The position numbers and the translations under genes are program-made. From Strongylocentrotus purpuratus (Eukaryota > Echinodermata > Echinoidea > Camarodonta > Strongylocentrotidae): a stretch of DNA of 64,000 nucleotides. The notes beneath the pieces were generated by a model. The model was given only the letters and a program-made list of their open reading frames with translations, made no database searches and was not told the DNA's origin. Location of the stretch: positions 26,763,299-26,827,298 of the forward strand of contig NW_022145596.1 of assembly GCF_000002235.5 (NCBI RefSeq), written 5' to 3'. Each line of letters begins with the position of its first letter. The first letter of the stretch is position 1. Below are positions 1-12,099 of this stretch, one piece after another.

Positions 1-462
1 TATTCACATTTAATTGTAATATATATCATTTGAGTATCATGGCCCCCTCTTCTTGTTAATTTGCCAAAATTTCACAACTCATTTTTATCTTAGCTCGGTT
101 GACCGTCTACTCAAGCTTTTACTTATAACGGCGACCTTCTGCTTTCTTTATACATGCAATGGCCCAATGTATAAGTTTACTCTTACTCATGTATTAAACA
201 TTTGTTTCTATATTTTGTACATTGTTTGTATACCTTATGTTTTATATAATTATCCATATTTGTTGTATAACTGATTTGTTTGATTGCAGAAAATAAAGTC
301 TTTGAAATGAAAAAATAGTGTACGAAATCTATAGTAGATTTGGAACTACTATAGAATTTAAATCTAAACAAAAACACAAAGACTTTGTCTGTATATTTCA
401 GACAAACGGACTCGGGTAATCGTGCCTTATGAATCGCTCGAAGTGTGAAAGGGAATAAGATA
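1..462. other. AT-rich stretch, no gene seen
   Basis: AT-rich sequence with short chance ORFs only. I see no domain, splice-supported exon or named repeat here. Confidence 0.5.
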
Positions 463-1357
463 CTATTTTGTAATTTACTGAGTGAATGAGTGGAAGACTT
501 GATACACAGAAACGAATGAATGGGACATGATTATGGTCTAAATGGTGTTGTGAGGCTTGTTAGAGAGACAGAAACATGATTAGTTTCAACTTAATGATAC
601 ATAATTACGGTATCAGGGTGAGAATAATACTCATCTATAAAAGGATGGAAAATATTGTGAAGTGGTTTGAGACTCTAGAAGCTAACTTTGACAAGAGACA
701 GATTGGAAAAGGACGACAAAGTGCGTCACAAAAGGAAACAATTGCCATACGTCACAATTACTTTAAGCGTATGCTAGTAGAACGCATGTATGTGTATGTG
801 TATGTGAGAGTGTATCAGATTACAGAGTGAATTGAAACACACAAACCGTGTTGTTTTGGAGATCCTAGTGCTCCAGATTAAAGACTAGGTGGTGGCAGCA
901 GCCGCAACCGTCAGAGTTATGAAGTAACTCATGGTATAAGAGACTGGCATAAAAGTGGTTATTATTGTAGTCTTCTTTCCAGACCTGTTTTTACTTGTAT
1001 TCCCTATATTGATAGATTTCCCTACAATGGTGGCAAGAGAAAGTTATACTAGCGATGGGGATGACTCGCTACAATGGTGGAATTCTATTACCCCCCCCCC
1101 CCCCCCCCCCATCCCTCGATTCCCTGATTTCATGGTGGCAGCGGTGGGATTACTATTAAGGCACCTTGGATTAATTCTCATGTGCGAAAAGCTGCAGCTT
1201 TTTAACCTAAGAGCGCATGCATGAAAGCTGTATTGAGTTAATCCCGGATGCGCGATTTGCCCACAAAAAAGCTGCATTGTGTGCGTCCGAAGACCGTGAC
1301 GTCTTTTTCAAGCCAGAAAAACCGTGAACAATTTTCAACCCATTGAAAGATTCGTCA
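463..1357 (+). repeat. Interspersed repeat, copy 1 of 2, with an extra 260-bp block
   Basis: The segments 463-917 and 1178-1357 are closely matched in the same order and orientation by 2241-2892. In this copy they are separated by 918-1177, which the other copy lacks. The extra block holds a C-tract near 1091-1110 and a TGGTGGCAGCGGTGGGATT string that resembles a retroelement primer-binding site. A TATAAAAGG box lies near 636. The class is uncertain; an old solo-LTR-like fragment is one reading. Confidence 0.6.
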
Positions 1358-1625
1358 ATATGTGGAGGCAAATTATTTTGAAGTTTTATGGAGTAAAGAG
1401 TGAATATGCATTTTAAAAAGAATGGGTTGTGAAATGTGAAATGATTGGATGGTGAAGGAGGGAATTTTGAAAATTCCTTTGAGCAGAGCTTTGTTCCTCT
1501 CCCCCATTGTCTCTCTCTTTCCCCTTCCTTTCACATCATTTTTCTTGCTCCATACCCCACCCCTCCCCCCCCCCCTCCCATATAGGTATTACCCATAGTA
1601 AGAGCGCTTCAAACAATGCATCTAC

Positions 1626-1705
1626 CTCCTTATAGAGAGAATAGAGGAACGCGATGGTCTGGATAGTTTTCCCCAATCCCATCTCATCAGCCAGGATATA
1701 GCTTC
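1626..1705 (-). CDS. Exon of a CHD3/4/5 (Mi-2)-like SNF2 helicase, ATP-binding segment
   Basis: The 80-bp minus-strand reading gives [20 protein letters not shown] followed by [14 protein letters not shown] is the SNF2-family Walker A (motif I), and the run FLYSLYKE after it is characteristic of CHD3/CHD4/CHD5 (Mi-2) ATP-dependent chromatin remodellers rather than CHD1 or CHD7-9. The exon is bounded by an acceptor CTCACTCAG and a donor GAG|GTAGAT, and it ends in phase 0 just after LYKE. I could not find the next helicase exon in the remaining 1.6 kb to the window edge. This is therefore either one exon of a gene with large introns running off the left edge, or an isolated exon remnant. Repeats flank it on both sides. 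Confidence 0.65.
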
Positions 1706-1932
1706 CTGAGTGAGCTCCTAAAGGGATTACCCAACCAAGTACCAAGTAAGAATGGATTAAGGTGATTGTATGCCGATTAGGTATAAATTAGCAGCTGAGA
1801 GTCAGAGGGGCGTTAACTCTCATCATTTAACACAATTAATGACATTCTGGCTCCCAGTACATCAATTATTCTGAGGCTGAGCAGCAAGCATCATCAATTA
1901 CCACATGCTAAAAATGATCAGTGTGCACTTAC

Positions 1933-2068
1933 ATGTACATCTGTCGTTGGCTCCAGCTTCTGTATGGCTCTTTGTTCTCTCTCTTGGTTTTTGCCTTTCT
2001 TGTTCTTGCCTTTACTCTTTTTGCCTTTACTCTTTTTCTTCTTCAATGGCTCGCCAAACATCAGGGCT
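1933..2068 (-). CDS. Lysine-rich exon candidate upstream of the helicase exon
   Basis: A 136-bp minus-strand reading has strong splice sites: acceptor CTTCTTCCAG and donor CAT|GTAAGT. It encodes 45 residues starting ALMFGEPLKKKKSKGKK and ending QRAIQKLEPTTDVH. The basic block could be a nuclear localisation or DNA/histone-tail binding segment. The donor is phase 0, while the neighbouring helicase exon needs one carried base, so the two exons may not be spliced directly together. I do not recognise the segment from the Mi-2 family, where this region is not normally lysine-rich. The coding call rests on the splice sites and composition only. Confidence 0.4.
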
Positions 2069-2240
2069 CTGGAAGAAGGATGACAAAGACATTTTTTTTT
2101 TTTAATTCCAAGTCCAAACAAAATTAAAAAGAGCAACAATCATATTAAACTGAATGGTCTTGGTGGGTCTAAGACAATGTTATGACTATAAACTAAGGAA
2201 TAAGGGTTCTATCAAATGATATATTTTCAATATTCCCTGA

Positions 2241-2892
2241 AAATACTATTTTGTTATTTACTGAGTGACTGAGTGGAAGACTTGATACACAGAAACGAAT
2301 GAATGGGACATGATTATGGTCTAAATGGTGTTGTGAGGCTTGTTAGAGAGACAGAAACACGATTAGTTCCTACTTAATGATACTTAATTACAGTACCAGG
2401 GGTGAGAATAATATTCATCTATAAAAGGATGGAAAATATTGTGAAGTAGTTTGAGACTCTAGAAGCTAACTTTGACAACAGACAGATTGGAAAAGGACGA
2501 GACAGTGCGTCACAAAAGAAAACATTTGCCATACGTCACAATGACTTTAAGCGTATGCTAGTAGAACGCACGGTCCGGTTTCTTAGGAATCTGTGTATGT
2601 GAGAGTGTATCAGATTACAGAGTGAATTGAAACACACAAACCGTGTTGTTTTGGAGATCCTAGCACTCCAGATTAAAGACTAGGTGGTGGCAGCAACCGC
2701 AACCGTCAGAATCATGTGCGAGAAGCTGCAGCTTTTTAACCTAAGAGCGCATGCATGAAAGCTGTATTGAGTTAATCCCAGATGCGCGATTTGCCCACAA
2801 AAAAGCTGCATTGTGTGCGTCCGAAGACCGTGACGTCTTTTTCAAGCCAGAAAAACCGTGATCAATTTTCAACCCATTGAAAGATTTGTCAT
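2241..2892 (+). repeat. Interspersed repeat, copy 2 of 2, uninterrupted
   Basis: Same family as 463-1357 in direct orientation, without the 260-bp block; it joins the parts that match 463-917 and 1178-1357 at about 2715. The two copies bracket the helicase exon segment. Confidence 0.6.
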
Positions 2893-3565
2893 ACTTGTTT
2901 AGCTCCCTCTGCGGCTAAACTAAGTTATTTTAGCTTAGCTTGAGTTCTTGTCTAATTAGCACTGTTCTCTGTATGTTTGGAATGGATCATATGCACAATC
3001 AAAACACCGTTTAAAAGGGTCATTTACAAGTAATAAGACCCGTTTAAAAATTCAACAAGCTGTTTCATTGTAATGAACTGTTAGAATTTTATACAACGTT
3101 TTATCTGTGTAAATATAACCAAATTAATTTTTAAAAAGTAGATTTTTTCGGGGAGGTAACTGGGAGGTGTCAATCTAGACACACGGGTTATGGGAGCCCC
3201 ATTCAAATTTAATTCTCCAGCAATTAATGGAAATAAAGACTATAGTGTTGTTTTGTTCTCTCTCGCTGGTATAAACAATTGCGTGCTGGCCATAAAGCCA
3301 ATGTGTTGATTCATGAATTCTTGTTTGGAGACTATGCTATTCCATTGTCATTTAACTCAGAGACAAAACATATTTTACGGAAGGTTTTAATATTATTTTT
3401 TTCTTTGAACTTGGTATAAAGCCCTGTCCAAAGAAAATATTTTCTCTTGCTCCTGTTCATCTCTTTTCCTCCCTCTCTTCTCTTTCTTTTCTCCCCTCTC
3501 TCTCTTTTGTTTCTTTACTGGCCACCCATTATGGGTGCAGTCTGCCTCCCTATCCGCATTCTGCC

Positions 3566-3596
<31 letters not shown>

Positions 3597-3948
3597 GTAC
3601 GCTAGTGTTTCTCCGGCTTATTATTATCATTATAATCATCATCATCATATTATTATTATCATTATTTAGATGGGGAGGGTGATGAATAATGAAAGGAAAG
3701 CAATGAATTATAAAAATTTGTTTATAATCATTTAGAAATGTGGGTTGATTTTACTCTTCCATTCAATAAATCTCATTAAAATGTGAAAACTGCACTCATT
3801 ATTTTCTTCCTCCCTCCCCCAGGTGTCTCCCGCTTTTTCTGTTTTTTTTGTTAGGTGGGGGTAATGGAAGGAAGGTGACATTCGTTTAGAAATTTGCATT
3901 AATTTTGCTCACATCATTAACAAAATCAATACTCTTGCACAAGATTCA
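2893..3948. other. No gene; microsatellites and homopolymers
   Basis: AT-rich sequence with a pyrimidine-rich tract (3450-3510), a 26-base C run at 3571-3596 and degenerate ATT/ATC repeats (3618-3667). No coding or element signal seen. Confidence 0.5.
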
Positions 3949-3957
3949 AGATTACGA

Positions 3958-5354
3958 AAGTGCTGTAAGTCAGACGCTATGTTCGTGTTCGGTTCGGTTC
4001 GGCAAAGTTCGGCAATTTTTCACCCGAACTTGGTTCGGTTCGGGGTTCGGTAATTTAAAAGCAAGTAGCGTTATAGCCACAGCGGTCAGGACTGGGCAGG
4101 CCGCCCGCCCTGCCGGGCCTGACCGGCACGGAGGACTTCTGCACACTGCTTCCGACCAGCACAAATTTCACATTAAAAAACTGCTCTAAACGTAATTATT
4201 TGTGAAGAAAAATACTACTTACATTCGTATTTCGGCGCTAGTGTAGTTCCGTATCCATTTTTTTAGCAGTTTAATATCCATTCTTAGCAAATGAATTTTA
4301 GCCCAATTTTTTACTAATTTTAATCATGATCATAAATTGCATTTTCAACCTGAATTTGGATCACATCTGACATCGGGAAACCTTCGTTTAGGGCTTCGAT
4401 GTCGATGTCGTCGCTCAGTACCGTCTCTACGCTGTAGACCTGCACCTCAAACTGAAGCTATCAGTCCAAAATTATGCAGACTTCTTGTATGCGCGATACC
4501 ATAAACCATACGAGAAGTCTGCATAATTTTGTAAGGTTTCCAGATGTCGAATGTGATCCAAATTCAGGTGGAAAATGCAATATACGATTATGATTAAAAT
4601 TAGTTAAAAATTGGGCTAAAATTCCTTTGCTAAGAATGGATATTAAACTCCTAAAAAAAATGGATACGGAACTACACTAGCGCCCGTATTTCCGTCTTGA
4701 ATCGTGTTTTATTTTCAATTTAAAAAGAATCATGTTTTCAATTTGTCAATAAATGATGTTTTTAAAAGATTTTCCGAGACGGTTGTTGTCTAATGTTAGA
4801 GTCATAAAAGGTGCCATCTTGAATATAGACTTTCAGGCTCGCCAAAAACTGTTTTTTATAATTTTTTATTTTCAATAGGAAAAATATAAAATTCCTATTT
4901 TTCCTGAATAAATAAATACCATACTATAATATATATTTATTTCATTTTTTATATTGTAAAATTTGTCCGATATGGTTACAATTAAAATATTAATATTTTG
5001 TTCAATGGGTTTGAGCAAATTGAGCTGAACTTGTTTTGATCACGCACATGTATTCTTGTTTATGGCTTGCGATCGCGACGTAGCGTGGTCAGGATTTGGG
5101 ATTTAAATGGCGCCAGTGAAGTTGCGCCCACCACTGGATAGGCATAAATCACAAGGGCGGAAAATGGGAAAAAAGTAAATATAATATGAGCAATCATAAC
5201 ATGAAAATTAGGTACAAAATGAAAAGTTTATTAGCTTGCAAAAACGTTACATTTTTTTTGCCGAACATCCGAACCAGGCCTTTGTGTTCGGTTCGGTTCG
5301 GAAGTGCCATGTTCGGCGAACTTCCGTTCGGTTCGGCGGTTCGGCTACAGTACT
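3958..5354. mobile_element. DNA transposon (hAT-like or Mutator-like, non-autonomous) with a nested element
   Basis: The ends are near-matching short inverted repeats, AAGTGCTGTA at the left and TACAGTACT at the right. They are flanked by the direct repeat AGATTACGA at 3949-3957 and 5355-5363, a 9-bp (or 8-bp) target duplication. Subterminal GTTCGG repeats occur at both ends (3975-4050 and 5285-5345). No transposase is visible. A separate 451-bp element sits inside it at 4234-4684, so this element is older than that one. Confidence 0.65.
4234..4684. mobile_element. Long-TIR MITE nested in the 3958-5354 element
   Basis: The outer ~150 bp on each side are inverted copies of each other, starting GGCGCTAGTGTAGTTCCG, with only a handful of differences. 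The direct repeat CGTATTTC flanks both ends (4226-4233 and 4685-4692), an exact 8-bp target duplication of the size used by hAT elements. The centre holds a further short hairpin (AAAATTATGCAGACTTCT and its complement). No coding capacity is seen. Confidence 0.8.
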
Positions 5355-5601
5355 AGATTACGATTTAAGATACTTTATTTCTCCAATCGTGCAAAATATA
5401 AACTAACATTATCAATTGCTTCTGTTTGTTGTACTTTCATATTATTCATTATAATCAGGTTTTTTTCATAAGCATGTCCATTTTTCTCTCACATGAAATT
5501 CTTGGACCAGCGTATTAAAGTCACATAGAAGTCAGCTCTCATGGGGAATTCGACACCGTTCGGGTGTTTACCCAAATAACAGGTGTTGTCAATCACCAGG
5601 G

Positions 5602-5925
5602 TTAGCCTTGAGTTTTATGACCATTATACCTTATGTAATGCTTTGCTTTTCCTTCGGCCGAATAATCTCCGAGCATGCTCCGAGAGACTAGGGGGTAATT
5701 CTTGACGGGCCAACGGGTTTGCTGTGTGCAGATTTGTACTCCCATTAAAGGTATTTCCACCAAGTCTGGTGTCAGCGAATTATAGCTTTCTGCACATGGA
5801 ACCTGACTACCCACTCCCTTTAACTCCGCGATGTCTGTCCCACAGATATTGACTTGCGCTGAGACCTTTCCATACACAGAATTCTGATACTGCTGGTACT
5901 TCATTGGGAGCAGCGCAATCCGCAC
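5602..5925 (-). CDS. Hypothetical ORF of 107 residues, unrecognised
   Basis: An open minus-strand frame with balanced composition in a stretch of higher GC than its surroundings (about 5540-6020). It includes VNICGTDIAELKGVGSQVPC and SLTPDLVEIPLMG. I recognise no domain, signal peptide or splice-supported continuation. It could be a fragment of an old element gene or simply an open frame. Weak support. Confidence 0.2.
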   Translation of the reverse strand: MRIALLPMKYQQYQNSVYGKVSAQVNICGTDIAELKGVGSQVPCAESYNSLTPDLVEIPLMGVQICTQQTRWPVKNYPLVSRSMLGDYSAEGKAKHYIRYNGHKTQG

Positions 5926-5989
5926 TCGCCCTGAAGAAATCTCATGAGGGCAAGCACCCTAGTACCTCATAATCTGCCCTTCTATTGTT

Positions 5990-6260
5990 CGAGTTTATAA
6001 CCATGACAACGAACTCTACCTTTGGCCACGTTCATTGTTCCTCTTATGTAACATAGAAGTAGATAGGCCTCATACATAACTCTTTTCGTATAATCATTCG
6101 GTAGTTCTAAAATGCTTTCAAATATTTTGTATTGTTTTTGTTTGTTTATACTTTGTCAATATACTTACAAACTATTATTGTCAAAAATTGTCAATACTAC
6201 CAAACTATTATGTTTTCCCTATCATCTTCCGCTCTAGAATCCTATTATTTATTTATTTTT
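5990..6260 (-). repeat. Inverted copy of a repeat also at 7130-7560 and 14220-14650
   Basis: The sequence around 6000-6200 (CCATGACAACG, GTTCATTGTTCCTCTTA, TTTGTCAATATACTTACAAA) is the reverse complement of motifs at 7150-7350, and those recur in direct orientation at 14230-14450. The three copies mark one interspersed family of undetermined class. Confidence 0.55.
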
Positions 6261-6887
6261 TATTTTTTTGGTCCTTTTCATATTTTTCTTGTCTCTCTCT
6301 CTCTCTCTCTCTTCAAGATTTCTTGTTTTTGAAGGGGTATTTATAGTGTTAATTTTGGTATAAATAACAGAAAAATCGTTATTCTTTCTCTTATAATGTT
6401 GTCCACCTTCTTCTATGCTTAAGTATAATGTCCGATGTATATTACTTCTGTCAAGAACATACAATGAACATATAATTTTATTTTGATGCAACAGAGACTT
6501 TTATTTTTATTTAGGAGTACGTCAAATCGTGATCTTATTAAAAGGGTTGTTTAGAAATAATACGACCTGTTTAAAAATGCAATCAGTTTTTTTACAATAT
6601 TATCTGAACAACCAGCCGTTTAGTTCATATTGTAATAAACTCTTAGAATTTTAAACAACTTTTTCTTTGTGTTTAACCGAATAATTTTTGTTTAAAAGGA
6701 GATTTTTATCAGGTGGGTAACTGGGAAGGTTTCAATCATGTCAATCAAAATGATTTTGTTTAAAGACTGTCACCAATATGCATTATTACATTTAAAGTAT
6801 TGACACTTGTGGTACTTTAGGTGTATAATTATATAGACAAAAAAAATGAAGGAAAATCATTAAATGTTTCTTTCAAGGGCATCTTTT

Positions 6888-6889
<2 letters not shown>

Positions 6890-6933
<44 letters not shown>

Positions 6934-6945
6934 ATATATATCTGT
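6890..6945. repeat. (CT)n/(TA)n microsatellite
   Basis: A run of CT dinucleotides passes into TA-rich dinucleotides, followed by degenerate CTGT repeats. Confidence 0.9.
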
Positions 6946-7129
6946 CACTCTATCTGTCTTTCTCTCTCTGTCTCTCCGTCTCTCGCTCTCTAAAAAGATG
7001 ATATAGGGAAAACAAAATAGTTTGTAAGTATTGCTTGGAGAGCAAAATAAAAAATAAAAAAATACTAATGTAAAGCGTTTTGAGGATGTTTATGTAAAGG
7101 TGCTATATAAATATCAATATGTATGAATA

Positions 7130-7560
7130 TATTGCCAAATTTTGACAATTATAGTTTGTAAGTATATTTATTGACAAAGTACATACAAATAAAAACGACA
7201 CAGAAATGTCTGCAAGTATTTGGGACCTATATAGAATATGCGAAAAAAGCTATGTCTTTGTCTTTGGCCCATGATCATACAGCGAAGTTACGTAAGAGGA
7301 ACAATGAACGTTGTGGATGGAGGGTACAGGTCGTTGTCGTGGTTATAACTTATAAACTCCAACAATAGAAGAGCGGAAGTAGGGTAAGGGTATAATTGAA
7401 TGACAATGAACTAACTTTGTATACTACATGTATAACCCTGGTTTTTGTTGTTTTGGGGGAGGTAAGCCAGGGCCTTGTTGTTTTTTGCAGTTGTCGTTGC
7501 TGTTTTTTAATTTTGTTTATGGGATCACGTTCCGACATACTCATAAATAAAAATCGTATA
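7130..7560 (+). repeat. Interspersed repeat, direct copy (see 14220-14650)
   Basis: Matches 14220-14650 over several hundred bases (ATGTCTGCAAGTATTTGGG, CCATGATC, GAGGAACAATGAACGTTG). The copies differ by point changes and small indels. No credible coding. Confidence 0.65.
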
Positions 7561-7639
7561 ACTTAAAGCCAGACTTTACCCTATCTGAAACAATCATTCA
7601 AAGACAACAATCATAAATTTTACAGACAAATAGATGATT

Positions 7640-8160
7640 ATAAGAAACGATTGTTTCTCATTCTTTTTCTCTCTATTTATGTGTGTGTGTGTGTCTCTCT
7701 CTCCCTCTATCTCTCGGTCGGTCGCTTTCTCTGTCAGTCTGTCTGTCTGTCTGTCTATCTGCCAATGCTATTCCGCCATTTGCTTGTATGCCGGCACCAT
7801 TCCTTCTTTGAGATAAATTATTATAACATAATGATGATGTACACCATTTATTATACCTTATATTTATTATAGAGAGCGAAATAGAAAACGAGCGGCTGAT
7901 AATGTCTAAATGTGGAGAACATTAAAAACTTTTGAATGAAAATCTCTGTTGCATCCAAAAAAAATGTTTATTATGCTATATTGACAATACTATTATACGT
8001 CGGACATTATATTTCAGCAACAAGATATCTATATTTAAAAAAAGGACAACTAAAGGGGAAAACAAAATCGGAGCTGGGGGGGGGGTGATCGGAGAGACAA
8101 ATACCATATAAATAAATACTGTACGGACTACGTCCAACTTTCTATCTCTCCCGCCCCCTC

Positions 8161-8191
<31 letters not shown>

Positions 8192-10450
8192 CCTCGTTCT
8201 CTCTTTCTCTCTCTTTCCCTCTCTGTCTATCTGGCAATGTCATTTTCCATCTTCATCTTTTTTATAATGTTTTCTATTTCTCTATTTGCTTGTACGCTGG
8301 CAGCATCTCTTTCTTGAGATTAATTATTATAACATAATTATCCCTGATGATGTACACATTATACCTTATATTTATTATAGGAAACGAAATAGAGAACGAG
8401 CGGCTGATAATGTCGAAATGAGAAGAACATTACTATACAATAATTATGCAAAGTAAAACTATTGAATGTAAATCCCTGTTGCATCAAACTGATTAAAAAA
8501 ATGTTTATTATGCTACATTGACGGTACTATTATACGTCAGAAATTATACTTTAGCCAAAAGATATAAACAAAACAAAACAAAAAAGTGGAAAGAAAAAAA
8601 TTAGATTTAAGCCAAAAGAAATAAACAAAACAAAACAAACAAAAAAGAAAAATAATCGGAGCTGGGGGGGGGGGGGGGGGGGGGGGGGGGGTTGGGGAGC
8701 AAAAAACCATAATAATAAATACAGTACAGACTACATCCAACTTTCTATCTAGAGCTCCCGCCCCCCCCCCCCCCTCTCTCTATTCCTCTCCCTGTCCGTC
8801 TGTCTCTGTCTATGTCGTTATCCATCTTCATCTTTTATAATGTTGTCTATTCCGCCATTTGCTTGTATGCCGGCATCATCCCTTCCTTGAGATTAATTAT
8901 TATAACATATCCTTGATGATATACATGTAGGCCTACGTTGGACATTATACTTTAGCAAAAAGATATAATCAAACAAACAAGGGAAACGCTCTCGGCGGTC
9001 TCGCCTGCATAACGCAATTCAATATGATAAACCAGAACGTCAATGACGTAGCGCTCATCCGCATCTCTCAACAACAAATATCCTAAATTTTATGTGGTAC
9101 TACACTTTTGAACTGGTCAAAAAATAAAAATTTGATGCCCTGGAAGGTACATAATTTCATTTCATTTGCATAAAGTACCATAAATAATCAATGGAGCAAA
9201 ATCTCACAATTCTGTGTAGAAGTTTAGTGTTCCAAATTTAGCTCTACCAGATAAGGCAAACCAAATCAAAATCGGTCAAGAAATGAGGGAAAAGAAGCAA
9301 TTTTTGTTATTTTTGGAATAAATTTTGCATAAATTACCATAATTAATTAATGGAGAACAATTTCAAAATTTTGTGTAGATGTTTAGTGTACGGAGAGCAA
9401 TTTTTGTTATTTTTGGAATAAATTTTGCATAAATTACCATAATTAATTAATGGAGAACAATTTCAAAATTCTGTGTGGATGTTTAGTGTACCAAAGTTAG
9501 CTCTACGATATAAAGCAAACCAAATCAAAATCGGTCAAGAAATGAAGGAGAAGAAGCCTTTTTTGTGATTTCGAATAAATTTGCATAAATTAGCATAGAT
9601 AATGAATTTCACGATTCTGTGTAGAAATTTTAAATCCCCCTCCTAGCCCTATCATATGAAACAATCAGAATCAAAATCGGTTGAAAAATAACGAAGAAGA
9701 AGCATTTTGAAAATCTTGATGTTGATGCCACAACAAAGTCTAAGTTTGTTGACCTTAAATGACCTTTGACCTAACCTTAGTGACCTGAAATTCTACTCAC
9801 ATGATTGGGGAGACTTGATAACCCTATAGTCCAAGTTTCATTGACTAAGAACTTATACTTTCAAAATTATATCAAAAATTCAAAAACTTAACCTTAGGTT
9901 AAGTTTTCAATGATGATGCTACAACATAGTCCAAGTCCGTTGACCTGAAATGACCTTTGACCTTGACTTTGTGATCTGAAATTCTACTCACATGATTGGG
10001 GATACTTGATTACCCTATAGTCAAAGTTTCATTGACTAAGAACTTATACTTTAAAAAAAATTTTATCAAAAATTCAAAAACTTAACCTTAGGTTAAGTTT
10101 TTGATGTTGACGCCGTCGCCGTCGCCGTCACCGGAAAAGCGGCGCCTTTGTCTCGCTTTTTGCTACGCAGGCGAGACAAAAATACCGTCCACAGGCTTCG
10201 TCCAACTTTCTACCCCCCCCCCCATCACATATATCTTATATTAATTTAGTATAGGGAATGAAATAAAGAACGAGTGGCTGATAATGTCGAAATGAGAAGA
10301 ATATTACTGTCCAATATTTATAAAAAGTAAAAAAAAAACTTTGAATGTAAATATCTGTTGCATCAAAATAAAATGAAACATTTATTACATGTCATGGACG
10401 GAAATGTTATACATCGGACATTATACTTTAGCACAAAAGAGTTATCTAGA
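7640..10450 (+). repeat. Tandem repeat of about 510-575 bp, three copies, third one interrupted
   Basis: Landmarks GCTTGTATGCCGGCA (7782), its variant (8288) and the same string again (8862) define the register. Each unit runs from a C/CT-rich tract through GAGCGGCTGATAATGTC and TTGCATC to ATTATAC...AAAAGATAT. The third unit is split by the element at about 8975-10186 and resumes at 10190-10450. Long CT and C/G homopolymer tracts (8150-8190, 8664-8690) belong to the units. Confidence 0.75.
8975..10186. mobile_element. Non-autonomous element with GTCTCGCCTGC-type hairpin end, carrying sub-repeats
   Basis: It interrupts a tandem repeat unit, which gives its limits approximately. The right end is a hairpin, GTCTCGCTTTTTGCTACGCAGGCGAGAC (10150-10177 region); the left end has GGTCTCGCCTGC. 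Inside are two sets of sub-repeats: a ~110-170-bp AT-rich unit (9170-9700) and a ~200-bp unit present twice (about 9715-9910 and 9910-10105) that carries TGACCTTTGACC. An inverted end fragment recurs at 52389-52545. The hairpin end and internal repeats suggest a Helitron-like or other non-autonomous DNA element; no protein is encoded. Confidence 0.6.
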
Positions 10451-11340
10451 AAAAGGCGGACAACGTTATAAGAGGAAGAATGAAACTTTCTCTTTTATTT
10501 ACAAACGTATAAATAGCATAAATATCCTACATATACAGAAGGAATCATGAAGAGGGAGACAAGAACAAGTATGAACTAGACTTTAATTCGTCATTTTGAC
10601 GAATTAGGTGATACGTATGCTCATGTGTAACATTTTGAAGAACGCATTTTCACGAGTTTAATCTTTCGTTTACTACTCCCATTATGGTCTATCCATGAGT
10701 GAAGTTTCAACTGTAGGGCAGAGGGAGACAGACCAAGAGAATAATAGGGAGGCAAGGCAAGAGAGAGAGAGATGGTGAAAGAGAAGAGAGAGATAGATAG
10801 ATGCAGAGACAGACCAAAAAAGGAGAGGGGCAGTACATGAGGGGAGAAGGAAAACAGAGCAAGAGGGAGGAGAGAGAGAGAGATGCAATTGAGAACAATG
10901 CCTTCCAGATGACCATGATTAAAAGTGGTAGAGCGCCCCCTTAAGGTATTCGATTGAGGATTGTTATATATGATAATTGACATGTCACCTATGATTGAAT
11001 GTTTGACTATGATAACGTCATGATAATGTTACATAGTCTACATGAATCTTGTGGAAACTTGTCTCAGCTACAACATACTCAAAAATCAACAAAATCCAAC
11101 AAAATCCAAGCAGAAATATCAGCGATATTGCTCAAAACACAGGAATGTAGAATCCAGATTTGAGAAAAAGTCATCTCCCATAGGGATTAAACGCAAAAAG
11201 TAATGGATTAAGTGAAAAAAGGGTAATAATAAAGTAAATAGGGTTGTTTATTGCATTATTTGCGACTGTACATGTTTTAATAATCAAAGGAGATGGTACA
11301 GTGAAAGGTCAAAAAGAAAACAAAAGTGAAGACAAATATT

Positions 11341-11411
11341 GTTGGAGACACTCGGACTCGAACCATGGATCTCGAAGATGGAAGTCAAGTGCGTTACCGA
11401 TATACCACAAC
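11341..11411 (-). tRNA. tRNA-like sequence (possible SINE head or tRNA remnant)
   Basis: On the minus strand there is an A-box-like GGTATATCGGTAACGC and a B box GGTTCGAGTCC, which matches the Pol III consensus. The putative acceptor ends GTTGTGG and TCTCCAAC can pair at about six of seven positions, and CTTGA/TCGAG can form an anticodon stem around TTCC (glycine-like). The loop is too long and the T-stem is imperfect, so a degenerate tRNA or a tRNA-derived SINE fragment is more likely than a working tRNA. Confidence 0.4.
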
Positions 11412-12099
11412 ATTTCCCATAGCGATTATACACGTAAATGGGAAATGGAATTCTCAAATCCTACTTTGCAAGTGAAATATGAGCATAATCCCAGCATCTG
11501 ATCGAAAATAAAAGGCACATGATAGCTTATTGTCTCAGCTACAACATATTTGAAGCTCAGCGAAAACTAAGCTAAAACAACAGAGATTTTGCTCGCGAAA
11601 GACAGGAGTGTAGAATCCAGTTTTGAGAAAAGGTCATGTCCCATAGAGAATACATGCAAAATGTGAACAATTGACATGCCTCCTTTAATCGCCAAAATAC
11701 GCCATGATGCCTTTGTCAAAATGAAAAATTGTGGATACTTTATTTGTAGAGAATTGTCTCAGCTAGAACATATCAAAATTTGAAAGAAAATTGATCAATA
11801 TTTACAGAGATACAATCAATTCTCCAAAAATATGCTGACGTCATAATATGCAAATTGAAATTTTGAATTTGGAGGCCATTATGATGACGTTATGAGTTAA
11901 TTGAGGGTCAAATGAGACATGAAATCATATCTCAAACTCATAATCTATCTAAATATGAAAAAATATTGGGAGTTCCTATCTATTCTGAACAGTTACAAAG
12001 AATTTTGTATAGGCATGTTTTTGCTCATGTATTGTGGATAAAGATAACGCAGGTCCGCGCGCGCTGTCAACTTTGACGGACGCTCATTGCGTTATTAAA

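Noticed and set aside
10621-10983. Overlapping minus-strand S/L-rich frames
   Set aside because: They lie over a GAGAGA-rich low-complexity tract inside a Helitron-like element.
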